Counted from the first letter of the stretch, positions 27,771 to 36,283 are shown. The stretch is DNA of 64,000 nt from Polynucleobacter sp. MWH-Spelu-300-X4 (GCF_018687515.1 NZ_CP061294.1:1116001-1180000); one strand, 5' to 3'. Notes: generated by a model not told the origin, from the letters alone. Numbers and translations: made by a program.

Positions 27771-29069
27771 TTAATCTCCACCCCTCATGTATTGAACATT
27801 GAACATGCTTGGAGGATTCAACTTAGGATCACTCACCATCTTTAACTGTAAAGCTGTGCAATGTTGATTCTGTGTATCCAACATAGAAGCTGTCGTATAA
27901 ATGGCGATACCTGCATTTTTATTTTGTGGCGCGTGGTAAGCAGAGTCACTGAAACCTACGTCCCAACGTTTCCACAATGAGCCTTTTTTGTCGTAAATCA
28001 GAATCATCGGGAAAATCGATGTTTGAGCATCCATATACATCACACGTTTGCCAATTGGGCTAGATTTATTAGTTGGAACTGACTCTAAAACGTGTACCAA
28101 ACGCGGGCTCCATGGTGCATTAGCAAAACAACCATTTTTACCGCCAAATGTTGCCATGCCATAACCATCAGAGTCTTTAGCTTCTGTATCTTTCAACTCG
28201 CTATGGCGATAGAAATGCGTCAACATCACTTTAGACTCAACATATTTCCATTCAGCATCCAACACGCGACCGTTATAGCCCTCGAAGTCTTCAATCATCA
28301 AATCAGAGCCCAAGAATGAGTCAGTTGTCTGACCTGTTGGCAAGCGACGAACACGACGTTGGAAACCAAGGTACAAGAATGAGTCATCTTGCTTAGTATC
28401 ATCATCAAAGCGTTGAATCAATAACTGAGTATTTTTCAAATCTTGTGGCGCCAATACTTTCAAATAAATATTTCTATAAATATTTGATGGGTTAGGCGTT
28501 AAATCTTCAGTTGGGGCTTGCGTTGTTCTGTGCTTCAAACTGATGAAGTTAAAGTCAAACTCAACACGTTTCTCTTTCTTACCAGTCTTGTAATCGATAT
28601 AAGTCCAGTAGAACGGGAAAATACGTCCACTATCACCCACTACTTGTGAGTACTTATAGTTAAACGCTAATTTTTCACCAGCTCTTGGGTCATTCTTCTG
28701 AGGATTCATAGGGAATGGTCGACCAGCCACATAACCTTCAATCGTTCCTTGAGCAGAACCTAACTTCACGTTATTAGCATTCTTTTGCGTTGCAGCCACA
28801 TAGTTAGGGTGCAAAGCCACGGAATGAGGCTGCTCAGTTGATAACTCTAATGAACCATCTGACACTAATGCAAATGTTGCAGCGTCAAGATAGTCTTTAA
28901 AGTTATTAACGTTAGATTTGTTAATAACCATTCCAGGAGTAAATCCAGGAATAGTTGGCAATCCTTTTTTATAAGGATTAAATGAAGCTTCAATATCTTC
29001 ATTGGTTACAGCAAATGCCAAATTAGAAACTAATGCTAATAGCAAGGTCCCTTTAATTAGTGGCTTCAT
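27771..29069 (-). CDS. DUF1329 exported protein
   Basis: A 432-residue protein with a signal peptide (about residues 1-20, ending NLAFA). It matches DUF1329, a family related in fold to LolA/LolB-type lipid-binding proteins and often encoded beside hydrocarbon or steroid degradation genes. Recognisable parts are NPYKKGLPTIPGFTPGM near the N-terminus and YMDAQTSIFPMILIYDKKGSLWKRW late. It starts 30 bases after tmoF and is read here as the last gene of the monooxygenase operon, perhaps helping a hydrophobic substrate cross the envelope (inference). Confidence 0.85.
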   Translation of the reverse strand: MKPLIKGTLLLALVSNLAFAVTNEDIEASFNPYKKGLPTIPGFTPGMVINKSNVNNFKDYLDAATFALVSDGSLELSTEQPHSVALHPNYVAATQKNANNVKLGSAQGTIEGYVAGRPFPMNPQKNDPRAGEKLAFNYKYSQVVGDSGRIFPFYWTYIDYKTGKKEKRVEFDFNFISLKHRTTQAPTEDLTPNPSNIYRNIYLKVLAPQDLKNTQLLIQRFDDDTKQDDSFLYLGFQRRVRRLPTGQTTDSFLGSDLMIEDFEGYNGRVLDAEWKYVESKVMLTHFYRHSELKDTEAKDSDGYGMATFGGKNGCFANAPWSPRLVHVLESVPTNKSSPIGKRVMYMDAQTSIFPMILIYDKKGSLWKRWDVGFSDSAYHAPQNKNAGIAIYTTASMLDTQNQHCTALQLKMVSDPKLNPPSMFNVQYMRGGD

Positions 29070-29099
29070 ACATCCCCCCCTACTTGTTGTTAATAAATA

Positions 29100-30119
29100 T
29101 CAGAAAAAACGATCAAAATGAATTTGCTCAAAAGGCACTTGATGTTTCAGCATCAAGGTTTCTTGCAAGCTCTTAGTCATCGGTGGTGGCCCTGCAAAAT
29201 AAAACTCATATCCTTTAATTCCTTCGCCTAACTTCTTCTCAACTGATTCATGAACAAAACCAAATTCACCAGACCAGTGCTTTAAGTTATCCTCCGACAT
29301 ATCAGAGACCACTGGGTGGAAGAAGATTTGCGTGCCAAATTCAGGCAAATCAGAAATTTGCGATTCAACACCCACATCTCTATAGCTTCTACCGCCATAA
29401 AAGAAGTGCAATGTTTTATCTTTTAACAAGCCTTGCTGAGAAGCACCTTTAGCAATTGAAACCATTGGCGCCAAGCCGGAGCCGCCTGCTACGCAGACAA
29501 TATTTCTAGCGTTATCACGCACATAAGCCATGCCGTATGGCGCATCAATCTCAATCACATCCGCTTGAGAAATGTGATTGAATAAGAAATCAGTGCTCTT
29601 CCCATTAGGCACTTTTCTAATTTGAAATCTCCACTCCCCCTTGCTATTAGGCAAGTTAGACATGGAATAAGCGCGCTTAATTCCTAGACTTGGGAAAGAT
29701 AACAACGCGTACTGCCCTGGTTGAAAATCAGCAGGTTGATCGGATAAAAAAACAAACTCTTTAATATCGTGAGTCACATCAAATGAATCAAAAAATTTGG
29801 CTTTTATTCGAGTAGTACTAATTGAAGGAACATACTCATTAGACAACCGAGTCTTAATGGAAATATCTGTTAGCGGTCGAGTTTGACAAGCTAAATGAAT
29901 ATTCTTTCGGATATCTCTAGCAGTCAAAGCAGGAGGGTTATCACATAGCGAGGCAATCTCACCATCCAACAACTCATATTTACAACTACCGCAAGCACCC
30001 GCGTTGCACTCATAAGGAAAACCAACGCCAACCCTAAGAGAAGCCAACAACACAGTGTCATCACTGTGTTGGCATGCCACCTCTTTTTCGCCGTTGATAT
30101 TGATTTGCTGAGAAGTCAT
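29100..30119 (-). CDS. tmoF: Monooxygenase NADH reductase component
   Basis: Supplies electrons from NADH to the Rieske ferredoxin of the diiron monooxygenase. The 339-residue protein has an N-terminal plant-type [2Fe-2S] domain with Cys38, Cys43 and Cys46 and a distal Cys in HLACQTRP. An FAD domain follows (RAYSMSN), then an NAD domain (VAGGSGLAPMVS). The frame is open to a TTG at 30137 overlapping the tmoE stop. The ATG at 30119 with AAAGAG upstream is preferred. It is the sixth gene of a tmoABCDEF-type order. Confidence 0.92.
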   Translation of the reverse strand: MTSQQININGEKEVACQHSDDTVLLASLRVGVGFPYECNAGACGSCKYELLDGEIASLCDNPPALTARDIRKNIHLACQTRPLTDISIKTRLSNEYVPSISTTRIKAKFFDSFDVTHDIKEFVFLSDQPADFQPGQYALLSFPSLGIKRAYSMSNLPNSKGEWRFQIRKVPNGKSTDFLFNHISQADVIEIDAPYGMAYVRDNARNIVCVAGGSGLAPMVSIAKGASQQGLLKDKTLHFFYGGRSYRDVGVESQISDLPEFGTQIFFHPVVSDMSEDNLKHWSGEFGFVHESVEKKLGEGIKGYEFYFAGPPPMTKSLQETLMLKHQVPFEQIHFDRFF

Positions 30120-30133
30120 TGATAACTCTTTAA

Positions 30134-31120
30134 TCAAAATCCTAATGATTTTCTATAAGAGCGAACCGCTTCTTTAGCATCTTCAGCAGCATCAGGTACA
30201 TCTGGTAAGCCACTGCAATAAGCATCAATAGCCTTATCTGCCAAAGGTTCCCATTTGTTAATCCAACCCTGAATAACAGCACGATTAGATTCATTCTCCA
30301 AGGCCATCTTGACCAAGGCTTCTGACCAACGACGATGACGATTTGCATCAATCATTTGCGCATCACATAACAAAGCCAATAACTCATCGCCATTGTGTCT
30401 TGCAGAATCGCTTAGATTTCTCAAAATACCTTCTTCAATAGCTGGTTTAGCCACAAGATTGAGAGCAACAAAAGCTTCAGCCCAATCCCATGTCACAAGC
30501 ACTTTTTCCATTAATTCACGATAACCTTGCCATATTGGTTCTTTCTCCCAATAGGCACGCTCATTTTTTGTGAACCCTTTATCAGGATTGGCCAATTCAA
30601 GTTCTTTAGTTCGATAAGCTGTGTGAGTTAACCAACGGAATGAGTCTGCCATCTGGAAGAAGCCGCATACGGTAATCGTGCTGGCCGGCGCCATTTGCCC
30701 CAAATAAGCAGATGCCATTTGCAATGTATGGAATAGATAACGGGCTGGCGCATAACGTAGACCTAATGTCCCTACCCAGCCAGGCTCGAAAGATTTATCG
30801 TGTTCACGCTTAGCAAACTGTTCAAATAAACCATAAACATAAGTTTCTTGACCATCTTGCATCATGTTGTATGTTCTATACACAACTTCATCAGGATCAC
30901 GGAATGCATTCCAGTCATCATGTTTTAATGCGCTACCGTAGGTATTTTTCTTGTACCACTCATTCATGAATGTATGCGGATCTTGCTCATACGGTGCATT
31001 TGGATCACGGTCGTGGTAATGCAAACGAGTTGTTACAACCTCATACTCGCTAGGCTTTCTTCTTCTGGTGCTCAAATGGCTCCAGGTCTTTAGTGGCTTT
31101 AACATTTCTACGTTTGACAT
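30134..31120 (-). CDS. tmoE: Diiron monooxygenase hydroxylase beta subunit
   Basis: Structural beta subunit (328 residues) of the alpha-beta-gamma hydroxylase. It is homologous to TmoE and TouE and shows the family pattern RRRKPSEYEVVTTRLHY at the N-terminus and NDWNAFRDPDEVVYRTYN-like packing segments. It carries no diiron ligands, as expected for the non-catalytic copy of the ferritin-like fold. An AAGGA ribosome site precedes the ATG. It lies between tmoD and tmoF with minimal spacing. Confidence 0.93.
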   Translation of the reverse strand: MSNVEMLKPLKTWSHLSTRRRKPSEYEVVTTRLHYHDRDPNAPYEQDPHTFMNEWYKKNTYGSALKHDDWNAFRDPDEVVYRTYNMMQDGQETYVYGLFEQFAKREHDKSFEPGWVGTLGLRYAPARYLFHTLQMASAYLGQMAPASTITVCGFFQMADSFRWLTHTAYRTKELELANPDKGFTKNERAYWEKEPIWQGYRELMEKVLVTWDWAEAFVALNLVAKPAIEEGILRNLSDSARHNGDELLALLCDAQMIDANRHRRWSEALVKMALENESNRAVIQGWINKWEPLADKAIDAYCSGLPDVPDAAEDAKEAVRSYRKSLGF

Positions 31121-31138
31121 ATATTTATCCTTATCAAA

Positions 31139-31432
31139 TCAAACTTTTTTATTGAAATAGAAGCGAATCGCATCAGGCAAAGTCTCGATTTGCCCAGCAA
31201 AAGAACTCAAGTCAACTTCTAAATCATTCATCGCAAATGGGCGACCCAATGCACGCTCAATGGTTTCTCTTCTAAGAATCATTTCGCCGTCTGTTTCAAT
31301 GCGCAAATAAGCGCGCTTGTCATCAACTCTGATTTCTTTACCAGGGTTATCCTCTTCAGCCGCCTCAGCCACTGCAAAAGCTAAATCCCCTGAGCGCATA
31401 ACTGGTCCAACACTGTTATTCATTTCTGACAT
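31139..31432 (-). CDS. tmoD: Monooxygenase effector (coupling) protein
   Basis: Small cofactor-free regulatory protein (97 residues) of the MmoB/DmpM/TmoD family that docks on the hydroxylase and controls oxygen activation and coupling. The NNSVGPVMRSGDLAFAVAEAAEEDN segment and the RAYLRIETDGEMILRRETIERALGRPF core are characteristic. Its position, fourth in the operon between the Rieske protein and the beta subunit, is that of toluene 4-monooxygenase. Confidence 0.92.
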   Translation of the reverse strand: MSEMNNSVGPVMRSGDLAFAVAEAAEEDNPGKEIRVDDKRAYLRIETDGEMILRRETIERALGRPFAMNDLEVDLSSFAGQIETLPDAIRFYFNKKV

Positions 31433-31449
31433 ATAAGTAACCTAATCTT

Positions 31450-31785
31450 TTAAGTGTGAGCAAATAAAGGTTCAATACCTTCAACATCAACATAAACATC
31501 CTCGCCTTCAATCTTCACGGGATACTCAGCCAATGCGCAATCTGAAGGATTAATGCCCTTACCCGAGCAAACATCAAATGTCCAAAGATGTGCTCTACAA
31601 GTAATAATCTTGCCATCGAACTTTCCTTCAACTAAGGGTATATCTTGGTGGGGACAAACTCCCTGAAATGCAGTGAACTCACCACCATCTTTGCAGACCA
31701 GTAAAACTTCTTTACCGTCAACATCAAAAGAGTCCATCTCACCTTCCCAGATATCCTCAACGGAACAAACTTTTTTAAACGCCAT
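31450..31785 (-). CDS. tmoC: Rieske [2Fe-2S] ferredoxin of the monooxygenase
   Basis: A 111-residue Rieske protein that shuttles electrons from the reductase to the diiron hydroxylase. The cluster ligands are visible as C44-P-H46 and C63-R-A-H66, the standard two-Cys two-His pattern. Its presence distinguishes four-component toluene/alkene monooxygenases from three-component phenol hydroxylases. It is preceded by tmoB with three bases between them. Confidence 0.95.
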   Translation of the reverse strand: MAFKKVCSVEDIWEGEMDSFDVDGKEVLLVCKDGGEFTAFQGVCPHQDIPLVEGKFDGKIITCRAHLWTFDVCSGKGINPSDCALAEYPVKIEGEDVYVDVEGIEPLFAHT

Positions 31786-31788
31786 CTT

Positions 31789-32040
31789 TTATTCCCAAAT
31801 AATTTCAATACATTCAGTTGGTTTCAAACCACTGTCGGCAACCTTCATATCTCGAGCAAAAAAGCTGCCCCCTGGACGTCTAATACGCAAAGTTTTATTA
31901 GGTTGATTTTTCACGCGACGCCCAACAGAATGGTGAGCAGCCGCAGCTGCTACTTGATCCATTGTGTTATCTGTGTCAACTGGCACTAACTGCAACACAA
32001 AGTCACCTTCAAAGTTGCAACATAAAGGAAATAAAGCCAT
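31789..32040 (-). CDS. tmoB: Monooxygenase hydroxylase gamma subunit
   Basis: An 83-residue subunit homologous to TmoB. It has the ubiquitin-like start ALFPLCCNFEGDFVLQLVPVD and the VGRRVKN and ECIEIIWE ends seen in that family. It completes the alpha-beta-gamma hydroxylase. The ribosome site is strong (AGAGGAGG). It lies 11 bases after tmoA. Confidence 0.93.
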   Translation of the reverse strand: MALFPLCCNFEGDFVLQLVPVDTDNTMDQVAAAAAHHSVGRRVKNQPNKTLRIRRPGGSFFARDMKVADSGLKPTECIEIIWE

Positions 32041-32051
32041 ACACCCTCCTC

Positions 32052-33554
32052 TTAAACAGCTTTTTTGAATTGGGCGGATTTATATCCTTCAACCCAGCTA
32101 TAGTTATCGGCATCATCACCAATCTCACCTGGAGCTAGACTCATGTAAGCCAATGCCCCTGCTAGATTTGGTGGTTGAACCTTGCCATCCAAGAATCGGT
32201 CAACCAATGTTTGATGACCTGCATAACGCTCAGGATCTTGCTCAAAACACCAACGATCTGGTTCAGACCCAAAGTGATAGAGACGACCCTTATATTCCAA
32301 TGGGAAATCTTTAACATTCCAACCCTTGCCAGGAACACCAACGATTGGTAATTGGCTCATATTGCAGACATATGGCAATGTTTCTGGATAAGTCATCTCC
32401 ATCTTGCCATCGACCATATTTTCAACAATCTGATCCCAGCATTGACCCCACTTATCATTCCATCCAGGATATTTCTCTTCCAACCAGTCACGCTCCTCTG
32501 GACTCATACCGGCAGCTGCGTTCCACCATAAAGTTGGTCTCCAGAAGTACAAGCCCATCTGCATAGAGTGATGTGTTGTTTCAATCTCTTCGAGGAAGAT
32601 ATCCCAATACCATGGCTTCTCTAAACCGAGGTCTTCAATATTTCTAATAAATTGATTAATAATGAATTCATTCATAAATTCTTTGAATGAAGACTTTCTG
32701 TGTTCTAGCGGTGTGTAATAGTCCATCGCTGGGCCAGTCAAGACACTGAATAAACGCCATGAGCGCCAGAAAGCAATATCTAACTTCTTCTGTGCTTCTT
32801 CTTTTTTGCCGTTAGCTAAAAGAACCTTTAATGCAGCACCGCCGATTTGAGCGTGACGAGATTCATCTGTCTGAATACTAGAAATCAAACTTGAGAAAGT
32901 GAAGTCACCATTCTCCGCAGCATCAGCAGCCAAACCTAGGAACTGCATATTAGTAAAGCCAGTTTCAAAACCAAACGTCAACATAATTGCCACGCTGACA
33001 GCATCACGCGTCACCATAATGTCATCAAAGTAATGACGCGCAGCAATAGCAGCCCACTGGTTGGTATCCATACTCTTATGAGCCCAGTCAAACTGACGTG
33101 ATTTATTCACATGCTCATGTGGGAAATACAACTGAATCTGACCATGTCTAGTCTCATCCATGGCACCCATCGTGGCCATGTTGCGCATACCAGGCGCCGG
33201 ACCAAAGCGAGCCATACGAGCTTCCGCGCTACCTGCTGAGAATTCAGCACGAGGTACCGCACCATAGTGCAATTTAAGAACAGACTGCCATGATGGCGCA
33301 GCATTCTCATAAATACTGCTTCGCTCTAATGCAGCCTTAACTGAATAAGCACCGGCATCCTTTTCACGCTGAACTTTTACATACTCAGGGTATGTTTGCT
33401 TATAAGGCTCATCGTAAGCAGTCCAAGCCTCAGGAGAAATTCCCATGGCACCGCACATTTGATCCGGAAATAATTCTTCCTGTTTCACATATGTAGGTGT
33501 CCAGCAGGTATCTCTAGCCACGTCATACCATAATGATCGATCAAGTTTTGACAT
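32052..33554 (-). CDS. tmoA: Diiron monooxygenase hydroxylase alpha subunit (T4MO/isoprene MO type)
   Basis: Catalytic subunit (500 residues) that inserts oxygen into aromatics or alkenes. All six diiron ligands fall at the same numbers I recall for toluene 4-monooxygenase: E104, E134, H137 (DETRH), E197, E231 and H234 (DESRH). The conserved Thr201 is present. Pocket positions read Val100, Ala103 and Ala107, where I recall Ile100 and Gly103 in TmoA, so substrate preference may differ. The frame is open from 33578, but the ATG at 33554 has GAGGGAG and matches the family start. It lies directly downstream of the styC-like gene. Confidence 0.95.
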   Translation of the reverse strand: MSKLDRSLWYDVARDTCWTPTYVKQEELFPDQMCGAMGISPEAWTAYDEPYKQTYPEYVKVQREKDAGAYSVKAALERSSIYENAAPSWQSVLKLHYGAVPRAEFSAGSAEARMARFGPAPGMRNMATMGAMDETRHGQIQLYFPHEHVNKSRQFDWAHKSMDTNQWAAIAARHYFDDIMVTRDAVSVAIMLTFGFETGFTNMQFLGLAADAAENGDFTFSSLISSIQTDESRHAQIGGAALKVLLANGKKEEAQKKLDIAFWRSWRLFSVLTGPAMDYYTPLEHRKSSFKEFMNEFIINQFIRNIEDLGLEKPWYWDIFLEEIETTHHSMQMGLYFWRPTLWWNAAAGMSPEERDWLEEKYPGWNDKWGQCWDQIVENMVDGKMEMTYPETLPYVCNMSQLPIVGVPGKGWNVKDFPLEYKGRLYHFGSEPDRWCFEQDPERYAGHQTLVDRFLDGKVQPPNLAGALAYMSLAPGEIGDDADNYSWVEGYKSAQFKKAV

Positions 33555-33578
33555 ATTTACTCCCTCAGTTACTTTCAA

Positions 33579-34076
33579 TTAATTTTTCTGATTACCAGCT
33601 AAGCACTTAATAGCGACATACAAAATCGCGCCCATGCTGAGCACTCCAAAAACATAAGCAGGCGCTAAAGCGATCACGGAAAACAAATCGCCAGCTCCAA
33701 AACGGTTATCTCCAAAACTCAAACCACGGTTTTGAGAAAAGTTAGATGCCACATAAAAAATTGTGTTCGCCCAACCTGTGAAAATGAAGAGTTTGGCAAG
33801 CAAGTTCTCAACCTTGGCAGAAAAACCTAATCCACCAATGGCAAACGCGAACGCAATCACCATTAAAGAATTCATAGGAATGCCGCGATGAGCTCTTGCC
33901 CATGCTTCAGGCGTGCCAGGTAAATTGAAATTCAAGATATAACCTGGGTAGATTTCAAAACCACCCAACAAAGACACCCACAACACAAGTCCCATTGCTA
34001 ATGCCACGAACATCATCAATAGGCCGTGGCCGATCATGATTCGTTGAATTGGTTTAACCGTTGGGCTAAATTGCAA
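33579..34076 (-). CDS. styC: Styrene oxide isomerase-like membrane protein
   Basis: A 165-residue protein with four membrane segments that I recognise as a homologue of styrene oxide isomerase (StyC), which converts aryl epoxides to aldehydes. Matching stretches include GGFEIYPGYI, GTPEAWARAH, SNFSQNRGL and ALAPAYVFGVLSMGA. His63, Asn69 and Tyr108 align with the heme-ligand His58 and catalytic Asn64 and Tyr103 reported for the VLB120 enzyme, with one uniform offset of five. The start is TTG with AGGAG seven bases upstream. It stands just before tmoA instead of beside styAB. Confidence 0.87.
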   Translation of the reverse strand: MQFSPTVKPIQRIMIGHGLLMMFVALAMGLVLWVSLLGGFEIYPGYILNFNLPGTPEAWARAHRGIPMNSLMVIAFAFAIGGLGFSAKVENLLAKLFIFTGWANTIFYVASNFSQNRGLSFGDNRFGAGDLFSVIALAPAYVFGVLSMGAILYVAIKCLAGNQKN

Positions 34077-34121
34077 GATTGACTCCTATATCAATTACAT
34101 CTAAATAAGCTTTGATTTGGG

Positions 34122-34259
34122 TCAATCATTCATGGAATCAAATACCAATCCTATCCCTAGCGTGTAGGCGATATCCTTGAAGTGAACTTTTAAAAAAATA
34201 GATAAAAATCCTAGAGGAATACCCCAATAAAACTGCTGATTTTTAAGTGCTTTATTCAT
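34122..34259 (-). CDS. 45-residue membrane peptide at operon head
   Basis: Short open frame starting MNKALKNQQFYWGIPLGFL and ending in VFDSMND, with one or two hydrophobic stretches. Its ATG is preceded by TTAGGG at suitable spacing, and it lies 45 bases upstream of the styrene-oxide-isomerase start on the same strand, so it would be the first gene of the operon. I do not recognise a family. It could be a small membrane partner of the isomerase, a leader peptide or chance. Codon content and the ribosome site favour a real gene. Confidence 0.5.
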   Translation of the reverse strand: MNKALKNQQFYWGIPLGFLSIFLKVHFKDIAYTLGIGLVFDSMND

Positions 34260-34261
34260 AG

Positions 34262-34320
34262 TTACCCTAATCAATACTTACCCTAATATCGATATTATTT
34301 AAAAGTCCCGAAACTATCGG
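34262..34320. promoter_or_regulatory. Candidate AraC-type operator between operon and regulator
   Basis: The gap between the monooxygenase operon and its divergent AraC regulator has a direct repeat TTACCCTAAT (34262-34271 and 34278-34287, 16-base period), a 12-bp palindrome AATATCGATATT (34285-34296) and a short inverted repeat CCGA/TCGG. The first repeat overlaps the ribosome site of the small peptide gene. AraC/XylS proteins bind direct repeats, so this is a plausible site. No sigma-54 -24/-12 element is seen. Confidence 0.4.
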
Positions 34321-34342
34321 TCAGCGCAAAAATCATTAAAAA

Positions 34343-35347
34343 ATGCTGAAAACGAATGAACTCAACCACCTAACCCAATGGTTAGATAAATATCCACTTT
34401 TTCACAGCGGTGACGAAGTCGATGAGGTGCGCCATAAAGTTGGCGGAGTTTTCGTCCCCCACAATCTAAAAGTGCTTGGGCAACAGCAGCACTTAAGTGC
34501 AGATATGAATCACCTTCAGCTAGATAACACCTCGGTTAATACCTTGGGATATGGAGCTGGCGTCAATATCACTTGCGACCCATTTGAAAAATTTTTATTG
34601 ATTATGTTGCCCATGACTGGAGTCATGCATGCCTCTGTTGAAGATGGTGTGGTTGAGGCTCATAAAAATGTAGCAGCGCTCATTAATACAAGCGACCCTC
34701 TTTCCATGAAATGGGGTGAAAACTGCAATCAATTAATTATCAGAATTAATAAAGCTCTTATTGAAAGAACTTGTGAAACCTTGCTAGGCCATCCAATCAA
34801 AAATGATGTGAAATTTGCATCAGCACTGGAGATGGCTAAAGGTAATGATATGTATCAGAGCATCATTCACCTTTTAGCGACTAATCCATTTATTTCCGAG
34901 TCCGCTAAACTTTACCCCATCATTACCAAGCAATTAGAGCAACTACTTGTTAGTTCTTTACTGCTGAATCAAAAGAACCAATATACCCAAGAACTACTAA
35001 CACCTGAAAAAATCATTACGCCTCAGTACATCAAGAAAGCTGAGGAATACATGCTAGATAAAGCTTCAGAAGCCATTACGCTTCAAGATGTCGCCAATCA
35101 TGCCGGCATTAGCCTAAAAACACTACATACAGGTTTTCAAAAATATAGAAGCGATAGCCCAAAAAACTTTTTAAAAAATTTGAGGCTCGATTTAGTTAAA
35201 AAAGACTTGACGGTTGCAAGATTAGAAAAAACAAATGCCACAGTCACAGACGTGGCATTACGTTGGGGTTTCCTACATTTAAGTCATTTCAGCGAATCTT
35301 ATTACGCCAAATTTGGCGAATACCCCTCAACAACCTTAAAAGGATAA
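34343..35347 (+). CDS. AraC family transcriptional activator
   Basis: A 334-residue regulator with an N-terminal AraC-binding-like (cupin) domain (about residues 30-200) and a C-terminal double helix-turn-helix (about 235-334). Key parts are ITLQDVANHAGISLKTLHTGF and VTDVALRWGFLHLSHFSESYYAKFGEYPS. It is divergent from the isomerase-monooxygenase operon, which makes it the likely substrate-responsive activator. Its type resembles XylS and related activators of aromatic catabolism more than NtrC-type toluene regulators. The effector is unknown. Confidence 0.88.
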   Translation: MLKTNELNHLTQWLDKYPLFHSGDEVDEVRHKVGGVFVPHNLKVLGQQQHLSADMNHLQLDNTSVNTLGYGAGVNITCDPFEKFLLIMLPMTGVMHASVEDGVVEAHKNVAALINTSDPLSMKWGENCNQLIIRINKALIERTCETLLGHPIKNDVKFASALEMAKGNDMYQSIIHLLATNPFISESAKLYPIITKQLEQLLVSSLLLNQKNQYTQELLTPEKIITPQYIKKAEEYMLDKASEAITLQDVANHAGISLKTLHTGFQKYRSDSPKNFLKNLRLDLVKKDLTVARLEKTNATVTDVALRWGFLHLSHFSESYYAKFGEYPSTTLKG

Positions 35348-35373
35348 GCACCTCTCGCTTATAACTTTAGTCG

Positions 35374-36246
35374 TTATGGCATGCTGCCAAAGGCGCCTTG
35401 ATTAAAATCGTCAATGGCTTGAGTGATTTCTTGCTTCGTATTCATAACAAATGGGCCATAACCAACAATCGGCTCATCAATGGGTTCGCCACTTAACAAA
35501 AGTACTACTGAATCCTCTAAAGCCTTCACTTGAATACCTTCGCCATCCTGACTAAACATCAAGAAACGCGCATCCGTTGCAACCACTTCTTGACTAACCT
35601 CTCCCGATTGAACCGCCCCCTTTAAAACTACTAAAGACGTATTCCATCCTTCAGGAGCTGGTATATCTAATACAGCCCCTTTTTTCAACTTGATATCCAC
35701 CACATGCATGGGTGTAAAGGTATTAGCGGGTCCCTGATGTCCTTGATAAGAACCAGCAATCACACGCGCCTTACCTAATGAATCCCCTAAATCAATCACT
35801 GGAATCTCTTTATCCAAAATAGCTTGATAAGCTGGTTGAGTCATTTTGTCTTTTGCAGGCAAATTGACCCACAACTGAACCATATCTAGAACGCCACCTT
35901 CTTTAGCAAAGCGATCTGAATGAAACTCCTCATGCAACACGCCTGAACCTGCAGTCATCCATTGCACATCACCAGGACCAATCGTACCGCCCTCGCCAGT
36001 AGAGTCTTTATGAGTCACCTCCCCCTCATAAATAATGGTCACTGTTTCAAAACCACGGTGAGGATGAGAACCAACACCTCGTCTAGCAGTTGTGGAAGGA
36101 AATGTCTCTGGACCTGCATAGTCAAGCATCAAAAATGGGCTCATTTGTCGACCCAAGTTTTGATAAAAAAATAATGTGCGCACTGGGAAACCATCACCAA
36201 CCCAATGGCCTTGATTATTACCTTGCACACCAATTACTTTTTTCAT
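35374..36246 (-). CDS. Pirin family protein
   Basis: A cupin-fold protein of about 290 residues with the pirin metal site in the N-terminal domain (GSHPHRGFETVT and the SGVLHEEFHS motif), as in YhhW-type quercetin dioxygenase-like proteins. The physiological substrate is unknown. The open frame begins at a GTG (36252), but the ATG two codons later has GGAG at good spacing. It is adjacent to and co-directional with a DoxX gene, a frequent pair in Proteobacteria. Confidence 0.92.
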   Translation of the reverse strand: MKKVIGVQGNNQGHWVGDGFPVRTLFFYQNLGRQMSPFLMLDYAGPETFPSTTARRGVGSHPHRGFETVTIIYEGEVTHKDSTGEGGTIGPGDVQWMTAGSGVLHEEFHSDRFAKEGGVLDMVQLWVNLPAKDKMTQPAYQAILDKEIPVIDLGDSLGKARVIAGSYQGHQGPANTFTPMHVVDIKLKKGAVLDIPAPEGWNTSLVVLKGAVQSGEVSQEVVATDARFLMFSQDGEGIQVKALEDSVVLLLSGEPIDEPIVGYGPFVMNTKQEITQAIDDFNQGAFGSMP

Positions 36247-36283
36247 TTCCACTCCAACATTCTTACGATTAAATTCTTATAAC

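Noticed and set aside
27463..27774. 103-codon plus-strand frame across the GFA gene start and the operon 3' hairpins
   Set aside because: It is antisense to a well-supported gene and runs through a strong terminator structure.
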